Source: Syngnathus acus (lineage: Eukaryota; Chordata; Actinopteri; Syngnathiformes; Syngnathidae). From it: a stretch of DNA of 64,000 bases. This document shows, one piece after another, positions 1 through 11,700 of the stretch. Numbering within the stretch: position 1 is the first letter of the stretch; every line of letters starts with the position of its first letter. The stretch covers positions 6,138,001 through 6,202,000 of the forward strand of contig NC_051100.1 in the NCBI RefSeq assembly GCF_901709675.1, written 5' to 3'. Position numbers and translations under genes: made by a program. The notes beneath the pieces were generated by a model. That model was not told where the DNA came from and made no database searches. It was given only the letters and a program-made list of their open reading frames with translations.

Positions 1-82
1 GCCCAATTAGTAGCTGCAAGACAACACGCATATGACTTTCCAGGCACATGTCTTTTATGTAAAATAAATCAATAAAACTCAC

Positions 83-1341
83 CTCTATCTTCAGAGCCAG
101 TGGCAGAGCTCAGCAGTTTCCAAACGAGGTATGGTCCACCCAGGACCACAGCAAAAAACAAAAAGATTGGCCACGACTTAACGGTCTGATCGTCCATTCC
201 CGTTCCTCGGCCTCTGGGTGGTGCCAGGGCATCGCTTGCACTGTCTGCCCATAAATCCTCAACCTCAGCAGCGGACCCCCGACCAAGCAGTCTCTGTAAA
301 CGTCGGTAGAGGTATCTTAAAGTGCGCACCAGCGCAAAGGCTGACAAAACCCTGGTGAGATGCGCACGTAACCGCGTCAGGTGATTGGCCACGTCCAGCA
401 CGGCACGAAAGCTGTTGTAGACGGCCGAAAAGGTGGCGTCCAGCATCATGCTGACTGAGGAGAAGGCATGGACGATGCTTTCGATTGATTGGAAAGCACC
501 GCGGCTGCTTTCCTCCGCCTGTTGCACGAAGCGACTGGGGGCGGCATCCTCCGCGTGCGGCAAGCGACTGTAACCTCCGAGGCCGTAGCCGCCGCTGTAA
601 GGACTGTAGGGGCTGTAGCCCCCGTACATGGAGCTCCCGTAGGGGCTGTAAGAGGAGGTGAAGGAGCTGTAAGATGGACGGTAGGACTGCTGCACGGGAC
701 GTGGGGGCAGTGGAGGGGCAACTCTGGTCAGGACGGGAGGGCCAATAGAGGGGCCTGCAGAAGATCCAAAGTCTGTAGACCTGTTGGGTGATAAAACCAG
801 ATTTAAATACATTTGTTTAAATACGTTGTCTAATCTGCAAAGGCACATGAGATGTATTTTATACTTCTCAACTATTTTGCTTCCCCCCCACATCAGTCCA
901 CAATACAGCAAAACGATGAAAACAAGTTTTAAAAACATGTACTGTGATTTATAACAAGTGTTATTCAAATAAATAAGGGAAACTATGTTTGGAAGGCCAT
1001 GGCAGGACTCTAGGCCAGGCTACGGAGTTAGCAAAACAAGTCGACAACTTCTCCAGGTAATGACAAAGAAATAAAGAGGAGTGTTCATAATAATTTCACA
1101 ATTCACAACCCCGATTTCCCAGACGCCTAGCGTGTAACTTACATGGCCATCGAAGTCGGATTTTAGCCTAGGTAGTTAGCAAACACGCGATCTGGCTACT
1201 ACGATTCCATCGACAAATGTCAACAACAAACGAAATATTACAATAGCAAAGTGCTCCGTTTATTCACCTGTAATTTATAGGTGGACCTATAGTCCCGGGA
1301 ATCCGCCGTTCCCACGGTTTTGGTGGTGGTTGCGAGTCCAT
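83..1341 (-). CDS. pex13: Peroxisomal import protein PEX13, 5' part (exons 1-2, partial)
   Basis: PEX13 is a peroxisomal membrane protein of the docking/translocation complex that works with PEX14 and the import receptor PEX5. Two coding exons are visible on the minus strand: 1268-1341 (MDSQPPPKPWERR start, donor CAG|GTGAAT) and 83-780 (acceptor AACAG|G, donor AGAG|GTGAGT). They join in frame through a split Arg codon to give residues 1-257. Seen in order: a Pro-rich N-terminus, a Tyr/Gly-rich stretch (about residues 50-80), the signature FVQQAEESSRGAFQSIESIV, the segment MMLDATFSAVYNSFRAVLDV, RTLRYLYRRLQRLLG, and a membrane segment WPIFLFFAVVLGGPYLVWKL. The usual C-terminal SH3 domain is missing only because the gene runs off the left edge. 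The family call is firm; the exact start rests on agreement with the vertebrate N-terminus. Confidence 0.95.
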
Positions 1342-1669
1342 CGCACAAAAATGGCTCGACGCTGTCAAAAATAACCCGACACGTTTTAGACCAAACGCCC
1401 CTGAACGCCTCTCAAGATGTCTTCCCGTTCTCCTCGTAAATTTGTAAATCTCTTCTTTTGGAACTTGTGAAGTTTTAGAAGGGATTTTAAAATATATTTT
1501 AATATTAGTTTTATTGGAGTATTTGCCAGTATGTGTAGTACAAGTAGTCTGTATTTTTTGTCTCATTTCCATGCCGCACTCCGGGGAGAGGTGTAAACAT
1601 GAAATGTGCTGCAACATTTTCCCCAGCAGAGGGTGCTATTGTAAAGAAAATGATGATGATGATGATGAG

Positions 1670-1822
<153 letters not shown>

Positions 1823-4800
1823 GTTAATGAATGTTTTTACATTTTTTTTACTGTAGTAATTTTCTTTCACCCCAAAGAATGCAAAAAAAAAAAAATCCAA
1901 ACCTTTTTTTTCTGGGTCTCAGGACGATATAGGTAATTATGAGTTAAGTTGTTTCAATCATCTCTGACAAAACAGCTACTCTGAGGGGCAAATATCAACT
2001 CCTGTTTCGAAGTTTGATATGCACAGTCGCACTTCAGTGCAAGCCTGCAAGGTGGGATGCAACATTCCTCCGCCCTCATCTCAATGACGTCATACACGAC
2101 TGTCACAGTTCGGTCTGCATAGATTTCTCATACATACGTAGATCTAGTACCAAGTGACATTGAAGAACCCTTTAAAAGAGGTTTGAATGTAATCTCAACA
2201 AGAAGTAGAAAAACACAGATTAAGATGTATTTGGTAAGTAACAAAAGCATGGTGCAGTTATGCTACACAATATTTGTACAATTACTGCAAGCGTGAAGTG
2301 CCTGTTGAGAATAATGTCATCCGTTCAGGTCATTAAGGACATTGAATTGATCTTGAGTCGTTAATAACGTGGCAATTATATCAATGACAGTTTATTTAAG
2401 ATAACAATGATGCGTTATAAACCCATTATGCACAATGCTGTTGATCAGCATAATTCATATGCATTGTTGTATAACTATGCAAAAGGTAAAATTGTGTTGA
2501 AATAAATAAATGTCAATGCCTGTACTTCTGCACTTAACTATAAAGTTCCAATAATTACAATCCCTCCAAATGTGTTGGAACAGGAATTCCTTTTTTTTTT
2601 GTTCTCTACAAATATAAATATTTGTTATATAAAGGCAAACATCAGAAAAGAATTCTGAATGCCAGCTTTCATCTATCTAGACGTGTTAAGCAACACAGGA
2701 CCCCACTTTTCCAGTTGGCAAAAGTATTGGAACAGACATTATTATTATTACCATGAAATAAAAAGTTTACTTCTAAACTTTGATGAGAAACCCAAATGTT
2801 TACAGTATCCAACAAAAACAAAGAATTGATATGGCTGTTCCAATACTTTTGGAGGCAACTGCAACGCGTTCTAGTGACATTGTAGTGAAATTCCCCTACG
2901 GCGCGGTGAATAGTAAAGCAAAGTCACAGTGACATTGACACCCGATTAAGGTGTGTGAGGAGGCGGCGGGCGGCTACCAGTATGAAGAAAGCTTTTCCGA
3001 AACGCCATTGTGTGATGAGGTGCATCTTGTGGTTTGACCAAACAAGCTGAGTGATGTCGACGCTGTTGAGCGGGCGTGTGCGCAGAGCCGTCACAGCAGC
3101 TTTGTGGCGGGGTGGGTGGACTGCATCAAATGTCTATGTGGCCCAACTAGTGTAGGCGTGTGAAAGTTTGGCTGTCATTTGTGAGATGATGCTGTCATTA
3201 TCCTGGGAATAGAAAGTATTGGCTTGTGATGTCAAAGAGTGTGGGAAGATGCACGGGTTGATTCTTGGACCTGGTATTTGGGGTTCATGCAAAAAGGCCC
3301 GAGACCTTTTGCACTGTAGTGATTTATGAAGGTCAAAGACAATTAGACTACTTGGATTTTACCAGACATTTTACGTCAAGTCGACAAGTTTTCTTAGTTC
3401 TTTGATCAGACCCATTTCAGATTTTTTCACGACTCCTGTTATATTTATTGCATAACTTTAGCCTTTTTTTTTTTACTTGTTTATTTATCTTTTTTTTTTT
3501 TAATTAATAAGTTCAATATTTTGGATTTCCGGTCATAAGCCTTGACAAGCAGCTGAGTTATGTTTGAAATCTGTGCCGAACAAATCATGTGAGTGAATCA
3601 CTGTGACGACCCCAAGCTTAAAGTCACAACAGCAACAATTCTGCATGGCCATTTTGACTTTACCACATCTACAAAATACAAATGGCACGGCCCCTGTTGA
3701 TTTTAAAAATCAAACGTGACCCTTGAGCATAAAAGCCCATCACTGCACTACATGCGCATGAGGATCATCAAACTTGAGATTCTCATACTATTGCATTTCA
3801 ATGAAACTGACTTTGATTCTGGTTGGAAAAATAGAGTGAGGCACGTTACTGCACGTGTCAGTATAATTTGCACACATAATCACTAAGCACTATGCCTACG
3901 TGCATGTGCATGCCCACTCTGGTGTTGTTTGTGATATGAAAATGAAGCATTCCTGCTCATTCCTCCTCTCTAATCCAAGAAAACGACGTCACAAAGTGAG
4001 GACCACCCCTGCAAACCAAACACACAACCAGTTTCTCAAAGCAGCTGTCCCTGCAACTTGAGTTGCCATGCAGCTGTTCTAATCTTGGTGCATCATTTAT
4101 ATTATAAAATGTTTCCATGTACCATCTGCAATGGGCTCTAGTCATTGCTATTTGGTGTCACGGAACGGAGCGGCAGTTGCGGGCTATCATAGCAATTGCT
4201 GCTGATGAGCTGTCCAGAGTACTGGACAGTTTGGTGCATTAAATAATATAAGATTATCCTTTATTTGTCCCACATTGGGAAATTAGTTTCAACATTAATT
4301 TTTACTTTTTATAATATTAGGGGAGACTAGTTGTTTTTCCACATACTTTTTGAGATGTCCTGGTCATGAGACACCTTGGTGCATTAAATATGATATTCCT
4401 TTATTTGTCCCACATGGGGAAATTTGTTTCAACATGAATCTTTAGTTTTTATAATATTAGAGGAGACTATTTTTTTCCCCCCACATACTTTTGAGATGTC
4501 CTATGTACTTTGTGAGTGATCACTGAATGCACCTACCATTGTGTGTTTGTTAATTTTATTTTTCTTGAGCACAAGTTTTACCACGCAACAAAAGTGTACC
4601 AACACATATTGTCGAATTCATAATGTTGGTGGAATTTTCCTTGCTCTGTGAGTTACTTTTTAAAGCAAGAGTCCAACTGTTAGACTATAATTGCTATAAT
4701 TAAAATGTACTGCAAAAACTTTGTAAAATATGTCACTGAGATTATGTTATCTAAGTGAGACACACAATAACAGGTTTACAAGTCATGACAGAAAAAAATA

Positions 4801-6834
4801 ATTGTCCATGATACAATGTTGAAAACAAAACAAAATTACATGCATGAAATCTCATTTGCAACAAACTCAGAAAATTAAAAAGCAGTTTCCATCTTTGACT
4901 TCTTGGGCTGATGCATTGTTTTACTATTGACAATTGACATTTGCAAATCCGGCTTTGGCGTTTTGTTTTGAGTTTGCATTTGTCATACTCTGTAATACAG
5001 AGTTTGTTTACAATTGTCCTATTGTGTTTAAATTTGGGAACCCTAGAAACACCTTGAGATACAGCTTTCAACATCTTTCAGTTCATCAGCGCCAACACAG
5101 CTGCCATGGCCGTGTTTGGAAAAAAAAACAAGTTAATAACGACTGTAATTAGATTATACAATGCCAAAATGAAACGCATTGTTTGCTTGATTGTGTGTGA
5201 CAGGTAGTGGAGGCTGGCAGGCTTCGGAAAGTAAAAAGTTATACAACTAAAACCAGATGAAGCGGGCTTGACGGAAACTTGGTGGCCCAACTGGTCCAGC
5301 GTGTGTTTTTCCACTACGATGTTGATAACGTGAATGTGTAGCAGTGAGCGAGACTCAGTGACAAACATTCTTTACAGTTGCATACATCATCATTAACATC
5401 AACACGTGCGTTTGTATGGAGTACTCAAAGTGGGAAAACAGACGAAAGTGAAGACTGAATATGACAATACTGCAGGAGAGTCATTGGAAGAACCACTCTT
5501 AGCATCCTTCTTGTTGACATTCGTGAAGAAAGGAGAGAAAAAGATCCCAAACCTATTTTATGGATTATGTAAAAAGTAGGCCAGTGGGACAACATAAAAT
5601 AAACTCCCGCCCATAAATTACGGTTAGATAATCTAATGAGTAATTATTCGTGTGGGAACCCAATTATGGCTAACAAGTCAGCACATTCTGAGATCTTCAA
5701 TAATTATTCTCCATTTGTCATTGTCAAAGGTGTGTTAAGGAATCATGAACATTTATGCAATAGGAATGACGGCGATTTAGGCTGTCTAGTTTCGTAACAA
5801 TTCCAGAAACATCACAACATGACGCACTTTACAATGTGCAGGATTTTGAGTTATCTTTATTGTCGTGGAAATTCTATATTTTGAACAATGTGGTGGAAGA
5901 TTTCTGTGCATCGTGGCTTAATTGTGCTGTAACTACAAATTGAAAGAAAGTGTCAGTATACTAGAAGATCTTTTATTTATTTTGTTTGGCAATAATCAAA
6001 GGTACTTTGAACAGTGCCAGGTAAGTGCGACTCATAGTAGAAAAACGAGCTCCTTGAGTAGTAGCACCTTGGGCTCAATCCAAACCATAGCAACGTTTTT
6101 ACTTTCTGGATTTCCCATCTCTGGTAGAAAGTGACAAAAGATGTTGAACAACATTGTTTATTAAGATTCAAGATCAAGAGTTTTTATTCGCCATGTTTGA
6201 GCGTGCCAAACAAGGAATTTGACTTCGGTAAAAACGGATCCTGCTGCAAAAACCCTCCAAACAACCCACGGAAAATATCATAGTCAGCAGTTGATCTTAA
6301 AGACATACAAGGAAGTAAAACATAATGAGCAAGGCTACAGGTGACAAAGCAGTTGTGCACAATCACAAGTGCTTGTCCTTAACTAACCCCCCCCCACACA
6401 AAAAAAGCCTGAGCTGAAAGACTAAAACAACAAGATATTTACATTTCTATCAGTCAAACATCTGTTTGGCTCTGAGAATAACACACGTGATCACTGGTGT
6501 GACATAGTCATTACTGAGGAAAGTCACAACTTTGCGTGCTCCCTCCAACTTCCTCATTGGAAATTTTAGTACTTTGTCAATTCATTAGCCCTTCAGCAAG
6601 TAATGAATTAGGGCGAAAATTACAACGAATGCTGCTCGACAGAAAAAAAAGAATGGACAAAAATATAAATGCACCTGCGCAATATGTGACATTCCTTTAC
6701 AAAGCAATTCAAAAGGCCACAGTAAAATGAAAAATCCCAACAATCAAAGCTTCAATGCAATAACGATACATTTGCAATTTGTATTGCAACAAGGAATGAA
6801 TCATGGCGGGGGGGGACCCCCTCAAAGCACATTC
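1823..6834. other. pex13-rel intergenic region, no recognisable gene
   Basis: About 5 kb of AT-rich sequence between pex13 exon 1 and the 3' end of rel. Apart from the tandem duplication at 4231-4502, I find no exon chain on either strand. In tetrapods PUS10 lies here in the opposite orientation to its neighbours; none of its recognisable segments could be read on the plus strand. A GC-richer patch at about 2890-3160 contains a 33-codon open frame, discussed in the findings. Confidence 0.5.
4231..4502. repeat. 145-bp direct tandem duplication of a retroelement-like tail
   Basis: Two diverged copies, 4231-4361 and 4376-4502, both begin TTGGTGCATTAAATA and both end ACTTTTTGAGATGTCCT or a close form. 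Each contains CCTTTATTTGTCCCACAT.GGGAAATT, which on the opposite strand resembles the short 3' ends of several fish LINE families. The period is 145 bp. Confidence 0.75.
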
Positions 6835-7016
6835 ATGCATCCAACCATCCACTATTGCGCTTATCTTGTTATGGATCACAGGGAGGCAGAGCCTTATCTT
6901 GTTGCAGGACACAAACAAAAACAGATAACTACTCACACTCATATTCTCACTGTCACTGAGTGGAAACGGAACCCACGCGGCCTGTACCAAAGTAAGGCAA
7001 GTATACCACTAACCCA
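6835..7016 (+). repeat. Decayed dispersed teleost repeat (CATCCA..CCACTTATC family)
   Basis: Contains CATCCAACCATCCACTATTG near the start and GAACCCACGCGGCC..ACCACTAACCCAC at the end, with a run of CACTCA-type sequence between. This matches in outline a common fish repeat; related pieces are at 13745-13830 (opposite strand) and 43185-43390. No target duplication was visible. Confidence 0.5.
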
Positions 7017-7059
7017 CTTATATATCCTCTGTGAGCTTTTTTTAGTTGTCATCACAATC

Positions 7060-7560
7060 TTTGAATTGAATTCCTTTATTGTCACTTTAACGCAGTGTTA
7101 ACTGTGAAAATCAGTTTGGCAGCTCCTCCTGGCAGGTCATGCACATGTATATAAAACAATATAAAATACAGATAAAATGCAATCTTAGGTCAGTTTTCGC
7201 AAGGGATGAGCAGGGGTGGGGTGATGATTTTAACAGCCTTATGGAAAAAAAAGCTGTTGCTCAATCTTGAAGTTCTCGATTTTAAAAAGCGGTCTCAAAA
7301 AAAGTCCGTGCTTGGCGGCCGCCGAATCCCCAGGGGGAATCGTGTTCCAGAGAATCAAGTTCTTTAGCGGGCAGAAGGTGTTTACTGTGACCGACGACAG
7401 TTCCGCTCTGCTGTATTGCACATGAGTACTAAAAATGTGACAAGAAAAGTTACGAAAAAAGTTACAAAACTGCCAACAGCTGAGGAGCGCCGGGCCGCTG
7501 CGTCTGTGCGCGCCGCCATCTTGCTCCGCCAATCCTAAGTGTTGCTTTGGTTTACGTGAA
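7060..7560 (-). repeat. Possible LINE (CR1/L2-like) 3'-end fragment
   Basis: On the minus strand a short reading frame ends FKIEQQLFFP followed by stop. This recalls the SFFPxAxxLLN-type ending of CR1/L2-like second ORFs. Downstream in that orientation is the TTTATTGTCACTTTAACG..GAATTC segment, reminiscent of LINE 3' tails. The call is weak because only a short and damaged piece remains. It could also be part of the rel 3' untranslated region, which must lie just left of 7896. Confidence 0.3.
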
Positions 7561-7895
7561 AGAAAGATGACAGCAAGAAAAAAAACGGCACTGGAACTGC
7601 AATATTTCCAGTCATAAACGGCCTAAAACAGAACATAATTACTCATTACCTGTTGAAAATCATCGAGTCTTGTACCATGTAAAGATTTGCATTACCAAGT
7701 GGCATGAAATCATTGCTCACTAATGAACGACGGTACTCATGCTTGTGTTCACCCGTTGATGTAATCCACAATACATTCCACGCCAAAATAAATGCCCAGT
7801 TAGCATCACAGGAATATGATCAGTTTCAGTTTGTCAATATTCAATGCAACATGAGATGATATATATATTTTTTTAGTTAATGTCATTCCTTGCGG

Positions 7896-8737
7896 TCACT
7901 GCTTTGAGGAATGACTTGTCTTGGGTCTGATATACTCATCCAAAGTCGAAAAGTGACTCTCGGAAGTCATGTGGTTAGTAGAATAAGGGTCTTTAACGTT
8001 TGGGTGGACGAGGTGAGGTTTCCTTCCACCGTCTTGCCTTAAAACATTCACATTGGTGCAGTTGGTCATGGAACGCGGGAGAAGGTTGGTGTACGTGTTT
8101 GCGTGGGCTTCTCTAGGAAACGGCATCATGGACTCTTGCTTCAGTTGGAACCCAGTCTGAGGTTCTCTTCCTACTTGGCCCTTCATAAATTCATTCCTTT
8201 CCAACCCCTCCAAGAGTGGGAAAGCTCCCAGCCCCTGAGCACTCTTTTCTGAAGCAGCAACAGCGTTCTGCAATGTGTCCTGAAACGCATTCAGGGCACC
8301 AAAATTGTTCCATACATTTTGGAAGCCCGGGGTCTGGCTCCCAAGGTGGTTCTGGACCCGATTATTGAAGGAAGGACCCGCCCCCTGGTGCTGCGAATGG
8401 AAGAGCGCATGGGACTGAGGCTGGCCCATCGCAGGAACTTGAAGACCTGCGTCCAAGCACTGCAAGTCGCTCATGGAGAGCTCAGGGAGGACATTGCTTT
8501 CACCGGGGAACCCAGAAGTATGGTTTTGATGCTGCGGCTGAGCGCTCTTGGGCTGGGGCAGATTGCTCATGACATTAGAAGGATTGCTGGAGGATGTCTC
8601 CATCAGAAGTACTTGGTTGGAGTTTGTCCAGGTATGGCTGACATTTGCATGGTAGGGTTGGTTGAACACAGGTTGCTGCTGTTGCTGCTGCTGCTGCTGC
8701 ATCAGAGATGGAGGCTGCCTGGGGTACATGTTGTGGT
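7896..8737 (-). CDS. rel: rel exon 10: C-terminal transactivation region
   Basis: Acceptor TTTTGCAG|AC at 8737; stop TGA at 7896-7898. It continues from exon 8 or 9 by completing a split Asp codon ([14 protein letters not shown]). It encodes about 280 residues rich in Gln, Asn, Ser and His, with a nine-Gln run encoded at 8673-8699 and acidic/hydrophobic patches such as [15 protein letters not shown], as expected of a Rel transactivation domain. It is shorter than the mammalian c-Rel tail. No AATAAA was found close downstream, so the 3' end of the transcript is not placed. Confidence 0.9.
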
Positions 8738-11700
8738 CTGCAAAACAGAAAAGTGACTTCTAATACACGGCACTAGAAACAGCGTGAATGCGGATTGTAT
8801 GTTCGTTTTCCAAAAAAAAATAAAAATCTAAGGATCTTTGGTCGGGCAAAGCAAAATTTGTTACAGCCAACCTTAACAAGAAAACATATTTGTAGCGAGC
8901 AGCACAAATGTAATCAGCATCGAGATAAACATTTTGGAAAACATACACAACAGGATGGTATTGTTAGGTACACTTGTATTTTTTGGCAGTGGGAAATTCT
9001 TGGCAGCCAGTGCACTGACCTTGGAACTATCAGATTACAGATTGTTTCCCGTCACAGTTTTATGGAATTATTGTCCTTCTGTTACAACGTTGGTATCAGT
9101 GTGCGGACCAGCCCTGGCCTCGCTCCCGCAGGTGTCAGGGAGTCCAGTTTACTTAACATTCTGTCTGTTATCTTGGATTGAATACTAAACGACATGTTGT
9201 TTGGCATTCTTTGGTCTCATCTTATGCACAAGAAAATTAAATACATATTTGGAACGGGTGATTGCAGCATTTTGATCAGGCAACTCAGTTACCTGTTATA
9301 ATTGCTGGAATTTGTAAGTAGTTCATAACGGGAAAAAAATTGCGCGTAACTATTTGGAACAAACAAAACTTTAATTATAATGGAGAATGGCAACGGCAGT
9401 GCAGTGTCAGCAAGTCATTTTGGTTAACCTTGGAACTAGTCTGTTTGGTAAGATGATTGCCATTTTGCCTCAGGTGACATTTCTGTGGCAACTAACAACA
9501 TACTGTCGCTCTAGTAGTCACTCAGGCACTTGTTTTTTTTTTTTTTACCGGCTGCCCAAATGTTCAGCAGATCATGGCGATAGAAGGCCACCAAATATTA
9601 AAAACTCTGGATTTGTCTCAGGACATCTTAAATCCCTGAGCCTCTTGTAAGGCTGTTTTTCCTGAAATACTGTACCTTGCATATGATTCCCGGTATTTTG
9701 TGGCACAGCCCTTTGCTTACTCATAGCCAGGCCAGAAAAGGGCACAGCTAGAAAAATGCAGAAACATCTCTGTCACATTCATGTATTTATGATGTATGTA
9801 CTCACTTTGGATGTCAACATAAGATCATGTGTCGTCAGTGGCAAATCTTACCTGAAAATCCCCACATCTTCATTAAGTTCTCTCTGCTACGTTTTTTTTT
9901 TATTATTGCCATAAGGGTCTAAACAAAAGAAGCAGAAAATATGTATTGTAATAAATGTTGTGCGGCTTCTTCGACAAATGGCGGCCATCATCGGGTGCAT
10001 ACTGCTAACCTTTGTCATCAGGAAGATATCGGAAGGCCAGAGGCTCGCTGACTTCCACATCAGACGGTCGGCGTAGCTGCATGTGTACCGTCACTGACTC
10101 GGTGATCGAGGTGTTGTAAAAAGGCGGCGTCCGAAAGACGATGGCCACTTGACGATGAACGTCGGCTTGAGAGAATGAGCCTTTGGCCTCCCAACCGTCA
10201 GAGGAGAAAAATCGCACTTCGATGTCATCTAAAAAAAAAAGAGGGAAACAGAAAATGAAATGCAAAAAGTGGCCCTTCAAATAATTACTTAAAAAGAAAT
10301 AAAAAAAAAAAACTAAATCACAAACACAGAAGGAAACATGACAATAGACATTTCACACCAATGTACCTTTTTGCACTTTATCACAAAGCAGGAAGATCTC
10401 GTCTCCTCCCTTGACAGAGCCACTGTTGCTGTTGATCCGGCAGATCTTCAACTCCGCCGTGTTTGGGGCCCCTGTTGTTTTAAACACGTGGAAGCGAATC
10501 GCAGGTAAACACAATGGAGTGAGACGAAAACAGAAAAGTTGAGTCACGTGTCTGTTGTCAGACGAGGAAGTACTCTATGGTAACACTCTTGTTTGAGGGT
10601 TAGTGTCTGTACAGTATACAACTTCCTCTTTCTCAGTGTGTGCGTGCGTGTGTGATAAACACTGAATTAGTTCACGAGTGACTGAAGCACTGAGGAATAA
10701 TTCTTGCTGTTGGAAATGCAGCTGGACAAACAGTGCAGTGTATTATCAGAGGCATTTCTGTGCTCCAAATGAGTGGGATGTTATGTTTCTTTCTTTTTAC
10801 AATTGCCCTAAGGGCATCTATAACACTGTAACATTTTGCAAAAACATACTGAACAGTCAAACAGAACACTGAAACATGGATGGAAATATTAGTTGATTAA
10901 GGCACAAATGAATGAATTAAGGTGCAAAGAGTCTCACTTGAGCGTCATTGTTTGTCAATGAATTAAACATTTTAATATTAACAGCTGTTAATGATGCACT
11001 AGCATAAGTGTTATTAATGCTAATAATAATAATAATAATAATAAATCTAAATAAAACAAAAAATCAAGTATAAATAAATATATATATTATATATAATATA
11101 TATATTATAATATATATATTATTATTCTGTATAATTATAAATAAAATTAACAATTCTAAAACACTGACTGTCAAGGTACTACAGTATTTTGTGAGATATT
11201 TTGAGCCGACAATTTAATCCAATTTAAATTTAATCTAATTAAACAAAAATGACTCACTGTTGTCATAGATGGGGTTGCTGACTACAGTGTTGAGGGCTCG
11301 AGTGTAGTGGCTGTTTTCATCTTGCAGGAAAACCTGTATGCACAAGCGGACCACGTTCAAGTCGTACTCTTCCGTCTGCAGCAGCTGCTCTTGCGGCACT
11401 GTGGTCACACACATGCACAATTACAAAGATGCTTGTTACTATCATTTGAAAAACAACACAGGTCTGGCAAATAGCGAGCTCATTTATACGTGGATTAAAT
11501 AGTCATAAAAGCGGAATGTTTGGGCAAGACTGAGATATGCCCAAACAATAGCTTTCAGCTCCCCACCTACAATTTGTCGCCACAGTGATGCTGAGCAACG
11601 TCACAGCAGAGTGGAAAGAGGGGCGTGCGTGAGCGTGTGCCTGTGTGCGTGTGTGTGTATAACCGAGAGCTGAGACTCCCAACGCGAGTGCCCGAAATGG

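Noticed and set aside
8319-8756. 145-codon plus-strand frame opposite the rel transactivation exon
   Set aside because: Mirror of a real coding exon on the other strand; poly-Leu comes from the antisense of the Gln repeat.
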